Part shown: piece after piece, positions 9,348 through 19,830 of the stretch
Layout of the letters: each line of letters begins with the position of its first letter
Numbering within the stretch: the stretch's first letter is position 1
Source: Clitoria ternatea
Lineage: Eukaryota > Streptophyta > Magnoliopsida > Fabales > Fabaceae
Assembly: GCA_037962975.1 (NCBI GenBank)
Contig: CM075672.1
Span: forward strand, 59,838,501 to 59,902,500
Reading direction: 5' to 3'
Length of the DNA stretch: 64,000 nucleotides
Program-made: the position numbers and the translations under genes
The notes under the pieces: generated by a model
Databases searched by the model: none
What the model was told of the DNA's origin: nothing
Seen by the model: only the letters and a program-made list of their open reading frames with translations

Positions 9348-12300
9348 CTACGCCCATATAATGCCTCGTAAGGTGCCATGCCAATGCTGTGATGATGGCT
9401 GTTGTTGTATGTAAACTCGATCAAGGGAAGATACTGCTCCCAGTCCCCACCGTACTCTAACACACACGCTCTCAATAAGTCTTCTAGACTCTGAATCGTT
9501 CGCTCGGATTGTCCATCCGATTGGGGGTGGTAGGCAGAACTAAGCCAAAGCTTCGTTCCCAGTTCTTGATGCAGGCTGGTCCAAAACCTGGACGTAAATC
9601 TGGGATCCCTATCTGAGACGATGGAAGTAGGTATGCCATGCAGTCGAATAACTTCTTGAATGTAGATTCGCGCCAACCTATGCAATGGGTACTTCATATT
9701 TACAGATAGGAAGTGTGCACTCTTCGTCAATCTATCAACAATAACCCAAATGGCATCATGGCCCGCTCGGTTCCTGGGTAATCCCATGATAAAATCCATC
9801 GCAATTGAGTCCCATTTCCACACGGGGATTTCCAGAGGCTGCATTGCACCGTATGGTTTTTGGTGCTCTATCTTCGATTTCTGGCAAGTGATACACCGGG
9901 CCACGTACTCCGCCACATCCTTCTTTAGTCCGGGCCACCAAAACTGTCTCCTCAAGTCGTGGTACATCTTCGTGGTTCCGGGGTGAATGCTGAGTAGGCT
10001 TTTGTGGGCTTCATCAAGCACCATTCTCCTCAATCTTCCTTCACTTGGTATGTATATTCTGTTCCTCACCTGGAAGATCCCGTCTGACCCTTCTGCCAAG
10101 GATAAATCCTTTCCTTTAGCCTGAATTTCCTTCATTTCAGCTAGGTAAGAGTCCGCCTGTTGCTGTTCGTACACGGATTTTAAGAATTCGTTGGCAATCC
10201 TCAACGTACCGATTGTCATCTTCTGAGAGGAAGGGGTGCCAACATGCAAGTTCATGTCTCGGAACCGCTCCAACAACTCAACTTCTTTTACCATCATGGC
10301 TGCTATGTGGAGGGATTTTCGGCTCAATGCGTCTGCTACGACATTTGCCTTACCGGGGTGGTATTTCAACTCGAAATCATAGTCCTTCAAAAACTCAATC
10401 CACCTTCTCTGCCTCATGTTCAGCTCCTTTTGGTCGAATAGGTATTTGAGGCTCTTATGATCGCTGTACACTTCAAATTTGGATCCGTACAAGTAATGCC
10501 TCCAGATTTTCAATGCAAAAACTACTGCTGCCAACTCCAAGTCATGGGTCGGATAATGTTGTTCGTGGGGTCTCAATTGTCGAGAGGCATATGCTATCAC
10601 CCGATCTTTCTGCATGAGTACACATCCTAATCCGAGTCCGGACGCGTCACAATAGACCACGAAGCTTTCTCGTAACTCCGGTAATGCTAACACCGGAGCA
10701 GTTGTCAACTTATTCTTCAGCTCTTGGAAGCTGCTCTCACACTCCGGACTCCACACAAAAGGAACGTTCTTCCGAGTCAATTTAGTCAGAGGTAATGCCA
10801 ACTTAGAAAAACCTTCGATGAACCTTCTATAATAACCTGCCAAGCCCATAAAACTCCTTATTTCCGAGATCGACTTGGGCCTTTCCCATGCCATTACAGC
10901 AGCTACCTTCGTAGGATCCACCGAGACGCCTCGCTTGGAGATCACATGCCCGAGGAAGTGGATCTCATCCATCCAAAATTCGCACTTTGAAAGCTTTGCA
11001 AACAATTGCTTCTCCTTCAACACTTGGAGTACCGCCCTGAGATGTCCTTCATGCTCCTCAGATGTCTTAGAATAAACTAGAATATCATCGATGAAAACAA
11101 CAACAAACCGATCTAAGAAGGAATGGAATATGTTGTTCATGTAATTCATGAAAACAGCAGGGGCGTTCGTCACACCGAACGGCATCACTACATACTCATA
11201 GTGACCATACCTAGTCCTAAAGGCAGTTTTAGGAATGTCCGAGTCCTTCACTCGGATTTGGTGATATCCCGATCGTAAGTCGATTTTTGAGAAGACTGAG
11301 GCTCCACGCAGCTGGTCAATTAAATCATCAATTCTAGGCAGTGGGTATCGATTCTTGATTGTGAGTTTGTTGAGCTGTCGATAATCTATACAAAGTCTCA
11401 AGCTGCCATCCTTCTTCTTAACAAGTAGCACAGGTGCGCCCCATGGTGACACGCTTGGTCTAATGAACTGCTTCTCAAGTAACTCATCCACTTGTTTCTT
11501 CAACTCGACCAATTCAGTTGAGGACATTCTGTAGGGTGCACTGGAGACCGGTTCGGCTCCAGGGATCAAGTCTATAGAGAATTCAACTTCTCTATGGGGA
11601 GGTACACTCGGGACGTCCTCTGGGAACACTTCTGGGAATTCGCAGACAACCGGAATTTCGTTCACTAGGGGCTCATTCTCATCTTTGGTTAGGCAAAGCA
11701 TCATAAATAGTTGGGTTATACCTTGTGCCGCGCCATCTTCAGTGGGTTGTTTTGGGAAAACTATCTCTCGGTTTCTACAATCTACTAATACCTTATTGGC
11801 TGAAAGCCAATCTATTCCAAGCACAATATCAAGACCCTTTAAGGGCATGCAAATCAGATCGAAGGTGAAACTCCGATCATACAACTCAAATGCTACATTT
11901 TTACATATGGACGATGTGAACACAGTAGGGCCAGTGGGGCTGGCCACTTCTAGAGTCCGGTTCATAGACACAGTTGGTAGCTTCAACCGTTTCACGCACT
12001 CATCAGCTATAAAAGAATGGGTTGCCCCCGAATCGAAAACAACGTTAAGCGTATTCATTCCAAGTGAGCACTTACATTGTACTAGATCATTTGCTGGTGC
12101 AACATCCTCTGCATTGATGGTGTAGATCCTTCCTGTCGCTGTTGGGCCGGTATTCCTCTCTCGACTGTTCGGGGCATGCATCATATTTCCTCTGGTTCCG
12201 TTGCCTCTGCCACCAGGTCGTGGGTTATCATTCATTCTGGTTCGATCTTGAAATTCTCTTTGACGCACATTGGTGTTTGCCTGGCGGAGTTGGGGGCAGT

Positions 12301-13174
12301 CCGGGCGATCATGTCCCTTCTCTCCGCAGTGGTAGCATTTAACATTTGTATCATTGCATTCCCTAGCAAAATGATCACCGCCACATTTAAAGCATCCGCC
12401 ATACCTTGGTCGTCCTCTCATCTGCCTCCCTCGGTCATTATGGTCCTGATATCTGGTGAAGGGTTCATTCCTCCTCACGTTCCCTGGCCTCTTGAAACGT
12501 GATTGCTGAGGCCTCAAGTGTTGGTTGGCTCTGCTGCACTGGCCTGAATGGGCCCTGTCATCCTCTTCGAATATTCTACACTTGTTCACTAAGGCAGGGA
12601 AACTCCGGATTTCATGGTATCTGCAGGCCCTCTTGATATCCGATCTCAGTCCGTTCTCAAACTTAAGACACTTGGAGTGCTCCGTTCCTGGCTGCTGGAA
12701 GGGCGGATAAAATAGGCACAATTCTTCAAATCTGGTCGCGTATTCTTCCACAGTCATGGAGCCCTGTTTTAACTCCATAAACTCCAGCTCCTTCCGACTC
12801 CGCACTGTGTCGGGAAAGTATTTGTCTAGGAAGTAGGCCTTGAAATCGTCCCATGTCAGTTGATTGTCATCTTCGGGGAATTGGCTCCTAGCTATCTTCC
12901 ACCAATTCTCCGCTTCATCTCGTAGCATATACACTGCACATTCCACCTTCTGGGCTTCGGTACAGCGAAGACCCCTAAAAATTCTCTCTAATTCCTGAGT
13001 CCACTTGAACGCCGCCTCAGGGTTCCGTCCTCCTAAGAATTCACTCGGCTTCCTCTTCAGGAAGCGGTCCAGCACATGGCCATCCTCAGGATGAGTTTGG
13101 CCTTGCCTTTCAAACACATCAGCAAAGCGTTGGAATGCTGTGGCTATAGCCTCCATACTTTGACGATGCGCCAT
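9284..13174 (-). CDS. gag-pol: Gag-protease-RT-RNase H-integrase polyprotein of E
   Basis: A 1296-residue Ty3/gypsy polyprotein starting MAHRQSMEAI; the ATG lies about 290 bases inside the 5' LTR. Gag spans about 30-230, with two zinc knuckles at 261-273 (CX2CX3HX4C, atypical spacing) and 280-293 (standard CX2CX4HX4C). Protease is at about 380 (FDSGATHSFI). Reverse transcriptase is about 540-720, with YRQLNK near 598 and FIDD at 694-697. RNase H has D843, E880, D905 and D948. Integrase has a zinc region at about 1057-1097, then catalytic D1127, D1188 and E1224 (35 residues between the last two). All catalytic residues are present. After Cys1277 the frame is lost by one base, replacing the integrase C-terminus with an unrelated 19-residue tail, so enzymes up to the integrase core could be made but the chromodomain would not. 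Confidence 0.95.
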   Translation of the reverse strand: MAHRQSMEAIATAFQRFADVFERQGQTHPEDGHVLDRFLKRKPSEFLGGRNPEAAFKWTQELERIFRGLRCTEAQKVECAVYMLRDEAENWWKIARSQFPEDDNQLTWDDFKAYFLDKYFPDTVRSRKELEFMELKQGSMTVEEYATRFEELCLFYPPFQQPGTEHSKCLKFENGLRSDIKRACRYHEIRSFPALVNKCRIFEEDDRAHSGQCSRANQHLRPQQSRFKRPGNVRRNEPFTRYQDHNDRGRQMRGRPRYGGCFKCGGDHFARECNDTNVKCYHCGEKGHDRPDCPQLRQANTNVRQREFQDRTRMNDNPRPGGRGNGTRGNMMHAPNSRERNTGPTATGRIYTINAEDVAPANDLVQCKCSLGMNTLNVVFDSGATHSFIADECVKRLKLPTVSMNRTLEVASPTGPTVFTSSICKNVAFELYDRSFTFDLICMPLKGLDIVLGIDWLSANKVLVDCRNREIVFPKQPTEDGAAQGITQLFMMLCLTKDENEPLVNEIPVVCEFPEVFPEDVPSVPPHREVEFSIDLIPGAEPVSSAPYRMSSTELVELKKQVDELLEKQFIRPSVSPWGAPVLLVKKKDGSLRLCIDYRQLNKLTIKNRYPLPRIDDLIDQLRGASVFSKIDLRSGYHQIRVKDSDIPKTAFRTRYGHYEYVVMPFGVTNAPAVFMNYMNNIFHSFLDRFVVVFIDDILVYSKTSEEHEGHLRAVLQVLKEKQLFAKLSKCEFWMDEIHFLGHVISKRGVSVDPTKVAAVMAWERPKSISEIRSFMGLAGYYRRFIEGFSKLALPLTKLTRKNVPFVWSPECESSFQELKNKLTTAPVLALPELRESFVVYCDASGLGLGCVLMQKDRVIAYASRQLRPHEQHYPTHDLELAAVVFALKIWRHYLYGSKFEVYSDHKSLKYLFDQKELNMRQRRWIEFLKDYDFELKYHPGKANVVADALSRKSLHIAAMMVKEVELLERFRDMNLHVGTPSSQKMTIGTLRIANEFLKSVYEQQQADSYLAEMKEIQAKGKDLSLAEGSDGIFQVRNRIYIPSEGRLRRMVLDEAHKSLLSIHPGTTKMYHDLRRQFWWPGLKKDVAEYVARCITCQKSKIEHQKPYGAMQPLEIPVWKWDSIAMDFIMGLPRNRAGHDAIWVIVDRLTKSAHFLSVNMKYPLHRLARIYIQEVIRLHGIPTSIVSDRDPRFTSRFWTSLHQELGTKLWLSSAYHPQSDGQSERTIQSLEDLLRACVLEYGGDWEQYLPLIEFTYNNSHHHSIGMAPYEALYGRRCEPRSAGRKRVKVYYWDQTS

Positions 13175-13462
13175 TCCTTATCCTGAAATTGACATTTAAG
13201 GATAAGTACACGGAGCCACTTACTACCGATCTAGTTATTAGTCTAACAATTAATAACTTAGCACATTATGCCATATATATATTATAATAAACAATCAATA
13301 GGACCAGGAGGGGCAACACCCTCCTATCCGCAAGCCAATATCAATCAGGTTCAACCAATATCACAACAATTTCAACCATTCAATCAAAGACACAAACACC
13401 ACCGCTTACACTTGGTAAGCATACTTTGGCCTTGGACTTTTCGGTCCGCTCTGATACCAAAA
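13175..13462 (-). other. Leader (5' UTR) of E
   Basis: A non-coding stretch between LTR and gag. Its first 60 bases after the primer site (GACCGAAAAGTCCAAGGCC, then AAGTATGCTTACC and AAGTGTAAGCGG) are clearly related to the start of the K interior at 44416-44470. That suggests a shared packaging or priming region. Confidence 0.75.
13448..13459 (-). other. Primer binding site of E (initiator tRNA-Met)
   Basis: TGGTATCAGAGC on the minus strand, just inside the 5' LTR, is the complement of the 3' end of plant initiator tRNA-Met, the usual primer of chromoviruses. Confidence 0.93.
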
Positions 13463-16073
13463 TGTAACACCCTAATTATTTGCAACTAATAAATCCCCAA
13501 AATATGAGAAAATTTTTCACCAAAACAGTCACGTAACATCTGATGTAGAAGGAAGCAGGCAATGGGGAAAAGCTAAGAACATTCACGCGCATAAAGCAAC
13601 CTACAGGGAAGCTAAAGACTGAGCCGTTTCAATGGGTTTATCGTAATACACCAATACTAGGGCGGATTGCACAACACCGTTTGTTCGCTTAGACGGGGTC
13701 TTACACCGTCCAGGCGGAGTATGGTAATACAGCAGCGGATAGAAGAAATTTCGCACCGAGGCTTCCCTTCGAGAAAATACTGGTCACTTAACAGAAGGAA
13801 TGGATAAGGGAAATATGTTAATACATCCACACGCGTAGCATTTGGTGGAAAGGCGAAGTTGGAATCATTCTACTTGGCTAGGCGGGGTATATGTATCTTG
13901 GGCGGGCTGTCCTAGTTACTTGGGCGAGGTATGACACCACCTAAACGAAATCTACATAACGCCTCCTTAACACAACCACAAGGTAATTTCCTCCATCGAG
14001 TATGGACAAGGGTTCACTAAGTAAATCCTCACACTCGCCTTTCACTTAGAAAAATGAGAAGTTATAGGGTACATAACGTTAGTAGGTTGTGGAGAAAGGA
14101 AGAGTTTGAACCTATTCCGCCCAACTCAACTAATTATGACAACGCCTGGGCGGACTTAGCCATACGCCCAAATCCGGGGTCAACATCGGGGTCCGGATTG
14201 CGTTAGTATCACCACGGATAGGAAAGGATAATGGTCGATATTTCGCTCTGGTAAATACTCGCTTCAGCGTGAGTTCTCGCGCTTGGGCGGATTGCTACCA
14301 TACTTCAGGCGGGGTACGACTCCGCCCAACGTATCCGACATGAGCCTTTCCTAAGACAATTCTCGGTTCGTTCGGACTTAACTATAACCTGCTCAATCAA
14401 ACTGTCCCTGCTTATCTATTAAAGCATAATTATAAAACAAGACAGCACTTAACATCACACACACAAAACCATACATCCATATGTACATAAGAGTGTATAT
14501 TAATATTTACAAATGCAAAATCAAACTTCTTCTTGTTCATAAGGTTCTATTCATTCACAAAAACATTAACATCCGGTATGAGCTAGTCCGGGCTTTATCT
14601 AACAACGCCTCAATTAAACCTTCGAATTGCGTCAGCACTCCGCCCAGCATTCCAGCTCTGATTCTGATTCTCCTCACGAGAGACATTCACTGAAAATTGC
14701 CACTGCAGGGGTGAGCTTTTACATGTATAATGATACTCACAGACTCGGTATCAGCGTCAGTACACGCTCCTGCTATCATTCAACCTTTCTCAAGTAACCA
14801 AGTTCATACAATTCAAACAACATTCATGATACGCATAATTCACAGAGTTTATTCCACATCTAAATATATATTCATGCATTCAAAAGTCATACACATGCAC
14901 ATATACAGATTTATACATCACCACAATCAACCTTACTTCTACATGCATGTCTGCGGATCCGACTCGGGAAAAGACTCTCAGTTACAGCCCCCTTTTTCTT
15001 TTGGCCCCTCGTCCCTCAGCTCTTACCAGGTGGCACCGGCCCCCCACGGCGTCTCGAGACTCACTTCTCTAGCTCCAACGGCTACCACGAGCCCTATTGG
15101 GATCTAGCCAGGGTTGGTAACTGGAAGTCATTTCCCTTGGGGTTCTTGACCTTCCATGGGTCACCCCACTCTTACTCATGCAACTAACACATTTATCATT
15201 ACACATCATCGCGCCATGAACACATTACCGTAGTCGTCAAGTAAGAACGGATATCTCCCATTATTCATCATCATTCAGTCAATCGCACCAGCGCATGATA
15301 CAGTCGATCATCAGACTAACAACATTGAGCAATTCAATTAAGAACATGCACATACACATTTTTCACAGAGACAACAAAATAGATCCATCATTATCATCCA
15401 CGAGCAAACTACGCCATCGTCACGAAAATCACTATCAAAATCTCAAATCATGCATCAGTTCTAATGAAATCATAAAAACATGCACACACACACACACTTG
15501 GCAGTACGTTCATCCGGTACCGTTCTTAGACCATGCATTCGACATGCAAGCGCCCCCTACCTTAAGAAGACTCCTCAGAAACCTTTTCCGCTCTTGTCGT
15601 TGGGTCCGATGTCCTTCTCCTGGTTCGTCCGGTCTTCTTTGGCTTTGTCGTATTCTGCGCCTGATTCTGGAATGGGGTGTGGTCCGTTCTTCAGTACTGG
15701 AATCAAGATCTCCAGGAGCGAAGAGTGAGAGAAGAGAAGAAGAAGAAAGATGAAGACGAAGAGAGAAAACAGAGGATGAGGTGACGGAGAAGAGAGTCTG
15801 AAGAATTGGCAAAAGTGTTCATCACTAAAGGCTCACGACATATATATATATAAGTGTACATGTGCATGCGCACAGCAAAAGCAAGAGTGGGATGGGAGAG
15901 TGCGTGCCCGTCAGTCACGCGCACTCCACCTCATCCCCTGTCCGCCACCATTTTAATATTTTAATGGCTTAAACTCACTTAGTTAAATGCACTTAACAGT
16001 TATTTCTAGTTGAAATCAAGTCTTAATGGTTCATTCTTTATTCAGCATTAAATTTTAAAACGGGGATGTTACA
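13463..16073 (-). repeat. 5' LTR of E (2611 bp)
   Basis: Same length and, as far as compared, the same sequence as 6097-8707, shifted by 7366 bases. It carries the promoter (TATA-rich block 15838-15853), the conserved GCTCACCCC box (14687-14748) and the shared module (14953-15167). Confidence 0.95.
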
Positions 16074-16078
16074 AATAC
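16074..16078. repeat. Target-site duplication of E, right copy (aatac)
   Basis: Repeats 6092-6096; the 5' LTR of D resumes after it. Confidence 0.95.
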
Positions 16079-17000
16079 TGCACTGCTGGAGGAAAATCCG
16101 AGTGAAATGTTCCCTGTCAAAGCCATTCCGAGTTATAAAAGGCTGACTCGAGTAAAGGATCAATGCTAAAAAGGAATAAGTCTAGGTTTTAGGAAAATCC
16201 GATTGGAAGCTGTCCGAATGCAACAATTCCGAGTGAAAAAAGGAACTGAGCTTTAATAAATGCTACCCAAAGGTATTTTCCGAGTGAAAGGATTGCTGAT
16301 TGAAGTGAATCCGAGTGGGAATTTACTGATTAAAGTAAATCCGAGTGAAGAATGCTGACTGAAGCAGGTCTGACCAAAGAACAAGTGCTTTTCTGGGCAA
16401 AAAGCTGATTCCGAGTGAATTGATTCCGAGCAGAAGGAATGTCATTGAATGAATAAATGCTGACTAAGGAGAATCCGAGTGGTTTCATTCGGAGAACAAG
16501 GCATTTCCGAGTGGTGTCTTAATCAGACAAGGTGAAATCCGACCAGGAGTGAATCACACTCGGACTGATTTTTAAGTTTCGCATTAAATCCGAGTGAGTT
16601 GGGTCAGAAAGATGCATTTCCGAGCAAAGCAAGGCTTGGACATAAGAAGAAATTTAATCAGTCAAATTCCAACCCTTCAAGAGCAAGTTCCTGAGTAAAA
16701 GTGAAGGCCATTCCGAGTAAAAAGCATGAAGGCCGACTGAAATATTTCAAAGCAAATCCGAGTGAATTCCAAAGTAAAGCTTTAACCGAGTGGTTCAAAT
16801 TCAGAGACAGCCGAGTGAAAATGATTGGGATTCGATTGAATCTGTGCCGAGTGAGTCTTCAATCAGTTCCGAATGAACTCCTTGAACCTGAGCCGAGTGA
16901 ATGGTTTCAGTCGGATCTGATTCCCTCTTCAGTCAATTCCGAGCAACACAAGCAAATCCGAGCAAGGTTTCTCCGAGTGAAACAGTGAAAAAGAGAACCT

Positions 17001-17083
17001 CTCGCTTAAGCGAACCTTTATCCGCTTGAGCGAGACGGTTACCTTCAATAAACGCTTAAGCGAGAAACTCTCGCTCAAGCGAA
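17001..17083. repeat. Four CGCTTAAGCG-type palindromes in D 5' LTR
   Basis: TCGCTTAAGCGA (17002), CGCTTGAGCGA (17023), CGCTTAAGCGAG (17053) and TCGCTCAAGCGA (17071) lie within 83 bases. The 3' LTR has the same cluster at about 26546-26630. Confidence 0.9.
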
Positions 17084-17122
17084 ACCGACCGGTTTTCTTA
17101 AATACCGACCCCTCAACTCAAC

Positions 17123-17145
17123 ACCGAGTGAAGATTTCACTCGGT
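17123..17145. repeat. Perfect 10-bp hairpin in D LTR
   Basis: ACCGAGTGAA, loop GAT, then TTCACTCGGT: a perfect inverted repeat made of the CCGAGTGA word and its complement. It is conserved in the 3' LTR at 26668-26690 and marks the point where the word switches strand. Confidence 0.9.
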
Positions 17146-17452
17146 TTTATGTACGAACAGTACCATTTTCACTCGGTTTTAAGCACAGAAGGCACCCTTT
17201 CACTCGGATTTTGCAGAAAAGATGAAAACCGACCCACTTTTCCACTCGGAATTTGCCCAGCTGAATAAATCCAAGCACCGAATTATTGGAAGTATTAAAA
17301 TAATGCAAATTGGCACAGCTGGAACTCACACACACCGAAAGTTTTCTCCCACTTGACACCATCCAGGCTGTCTCCAAGCTGTGATGGTGGGGCGGCTGAG
17401 AAGAAGACAATTTTAACGCGTTTTCTTAGCTGGATTCATTCATCCATTCACC

Positions 17453-17461
17453 TATAAAAGG
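17453..17461 (+). promoter_or_regulatory. Probable TATA box of D
   Basis: TATAAAAGG in a good context (CACCTATAAAAGGGAGAGC), followed by a long pyrimidine-rich tract (17508-17630). The same site is in the 3' LTR at 26998. Transcription would start about 30 bases downstream. Confidence 0.75.
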
Positions 17462-18510
17462 GAGAGCACCAATCAATCATCACTTGCATCAATTACCATC
17501 AGATTCATTTTCTTTTCTTTTCTTCGTTACTTTCTCTCTTCTTCTCTTTAGTTTCCTTCTTTTCCATTTTTCTTTCTCTGTTTGTTTTTCTTCTCTTTCT
17601 TTTTATTTTCTTTTCTTTCTTTTATTTTGTAAGAGTGTGAGGGCTGTAAAAGTGAGAATTTAAATTTGTAATTGGTGGAGAAATTATTGCAACAAGGAAT
17701 TACAGTGGTAAATTATTCTGAGCTTTTGGAGAAACCCGTAAGTCTTTATTTTTACCATGTCTTGTATGTTTTATTTTTCCATTATTTATATGAATTTGAA
17801 TTATTTCATGAGTAGCTAAATTAATTATCTTGGGATAAAAGGGGTATGATAATATTTTATTTTAATGTTATTTTGACTTGGAATTAAATAAATTTCTGTT
17901 TTCCATTTAGTTCAATTATGCTTAATGCTTTTAGTAATTCCTAACAAGAACCTAAATGATAAAACTGTATACTTACGGGTATATTAGTAAGTTTAGGTAA
18001 TAAATAGAATCGAGAGATTTATTTTTACCGGAAAGCTTTGAACTAAACCTAAGATTTTTGAGATGCTTTTTGTGGAAAATAAAAGGGATTTTCATAAAAC
18101 GATAATGGGCCTTTCTAAGGATTAAGCAGCGCTTTCCATAGGTTAGGTACATTAATAGGATTCCGAGAGGAACATATTAATTAGCTTTTGGAAAATTCGC
18201 CTTGGAAAACTTAATTCGATTCTTATTTATGAAAAGTTAAAATTCATTAACATAAAATAGAGTCTTAATCCCCCGAAATCCCAAGATATTCTCAACTCTG
18301 ATTTTTAAGTGTCAAGTAAATTTTATTTTTATATTTATTCATATTCTGTGCAATTTTAATTTGTACTTTATTTTATAAAAATCTTAAAAATCAATTGTGT
18401 GGATAATTAAATTTCAATATGCTGGTACTTTGAACACAGTCCCTGTGGAGAACGATAATCTTTTATATTACGCGATATAACCCGTGCGCTTGCGGGTCCT
18501 GTCAAGTTTT

Positions 18511-18528
18511 TGGCGCCGTTGCTGGGGA
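18511..18528 (+). other. Primer binding site of D (tRNA-Asp)
   Basis: TGGCGCCGTTGCTGGGGA matches the complement of the plant tRNA-Asp 3' end with one mismatch. It starts six bases after the LTR. Confidence 0.93.
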
Positions 18529-18705
18529 CTGTTGTCCCTCAAATATCGGCAATATTGAAATTCGATTAGATCATACTTGTTAATATTTTTATTGGTATTT
18601 TTATTTTTATTTTTATTTTGGTTGTAATTTTGTATTTTGTTCTTTATTTTGTGTATCTGTTGTTGTTTTATTTTGTGATAATTTGTTTTAGTTGTCATTT
18701 ATTTT
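18529..18705 (+). other. Leader of D
   Basis: Non-coding, T-rich stretch (tandem TTTTTATT-like) between primer site and gag start. Confidence 0.7.
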
Positions 18706-19812
18706 ATGCGACGAAGCCGTAGTGTCGATCTAAACTTAGGATTTGACCCTGAGATAGAACGTACCCTTAGAGCTTTAAGAAAACAACAAAAGCAACAAAA
18801 AGAACAAAAAGAAAAACAAATGGCAGACCAACACAGACTCTTAAGAGATTTTGCCGCTCCAAGCACTAATGGAAGAGGATCCAGCATCCTCAGACCCACA
18901 GTGGAGGCTAACAATTTTGAATTGAAGCCTTCACTACTCTCAATGGTTCAACAGAACCAATTCGGAGGATTACCCTCCGAAGATCCAAATCTTCACCTTC
19001 AAATCTTTCTTGAATACTGTGACACCCTGAAGATGAATGGAACTACCAATGATGCCATTCGCTTAAGACTTTTCCCTTTCTCCTTAAGAGATAAAGCAAG
19101 AGCGTGGTTATACTCTCTTCCTGAAGGATCCATCACAACTTAGGAACAATTGTCCAGTGCTTTTATCAATAAATGGTACCCAAGGAACAAGACTGATGTG
19201 CTGAGAAAACAAATCATCAATTTTTCACAAAAAGATGATGAATCCTTGTATGAAGCCTGGGAAAGATACAGAGAGTTGCTAAGAGAATGTCCTCACCATG
19301 GGATAGAAAGGTGGTTGACAATCCATATTTTCTATAATGGACTAACTTCCACACAAAAGATCTCTTTAGATGCTGCAGCTGAAGGAGCCTTCATGAGTAA
19401 AAATGTTGATGAAGCTGAGAACCTGATTGAGGAAATAGCTCAAAACACTCACCAGTGGAACTCTGAGAGAGGATTACCTTCTAAAACACCAGGTAAGTAT
19501 TCTGTTGATGCTCTTTCCCTACTTTCTGCCAAAGTTGAAGCATTAACATTAAAATTTGATAAAATAGGGTCAACAGGTGCTACTAATATTGTTTGTGAAG
19601 TTTGTGGTGTTTCAGGACATGGAGCTACAAACTGCCATTTAGCAATGACCCCTAATCAAGAACAAGAAATGCATCAGGTGGATGCTATTGGAAACTATAG
19701 TGGAAATTATCAAGGTAACTACAGACCTCCACAAGGTCCACCTGGTTTCCAAAATAGGCCACCTCAATTCCAAAGTAACTACAAACCTCAACAAGGAACC
19801 TATATTCCATAA
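18706..19812 (+). pseudogene. gag: Gag of D (Athila-like), one internal stop
   Basis: Nucleocapsid precursor. It starts MRRSRSVDLN, followed by a lysine/glutamine-rich helix, then ILRPTVEANNFELKPSLL, PNLHLQIFL, IRLRLFPFSLRDKARAWLYSL and a zinc knuckle CEVCGVSGHGATNC (standard CX2CX4HX4C) about 300 residues in. It ends in a Tyr/Asn/Pro-rich tail. A TAG at 19141 replaces the Trp that is present in the gag of A. A TAA at 19810 separates it from the downstream part, which is in the same frame. Both lesions are consistent with C-to-T or G-to-A changes. Apart from these it is intact. Confidence 0.93.
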
Positions 19813-19830
19813 AAATCAAAGCTAGAATCC

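Larger units (their letters stand above)
6097..16073 (-). mobile_element. Element E: young chromovirus (Tekay/Del-like), minus strand
   Basis: A complete 9977-bp Ty3/gypsy element: LTRs of 2611 bp each, initiator-Met primer site, gag-pol, chromodomain and polypurine tract, with TSD aatac. I saw no difference between the two LTRs in the stretches I compared, and every open frame in one LTR is present unchanged in the other. Insertion is therefore very recent compared with every other copy in the window. The only coding lesion found is a one-base frameshift near 9343. Clade placement (Tekay/Del) rests on long LTRs, the primer type and a C-terminal chromodomain, and is an inference. Confidence 0.95.
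16079..18504 (+). repeat. 5' LTR of D, part 2
   Basis: It continues the LTR from 6096 and ends CCTGTCA, six bases before the primer site. From 16090 to about 17130 it carries a dense run of CCGAGTG/TCCGAGTGA words on the plus strand; from 17136 to 17250 the complementary word CACTCGG appears instead. A palindrome cluster is at 17001-17083 and a TATA box at 17453. The open frame 16701-16988, present in both LTRs, has no protein signature and reads through the repeated words. Confidence 0.93.

Noticed and set aside
16701..16988. 95-codon frame repeated at 26246-26533
   Set aside because: Duplicated only because it lies in both LTRs of D. It reads through CCGAGTG repeats and has no family signature.
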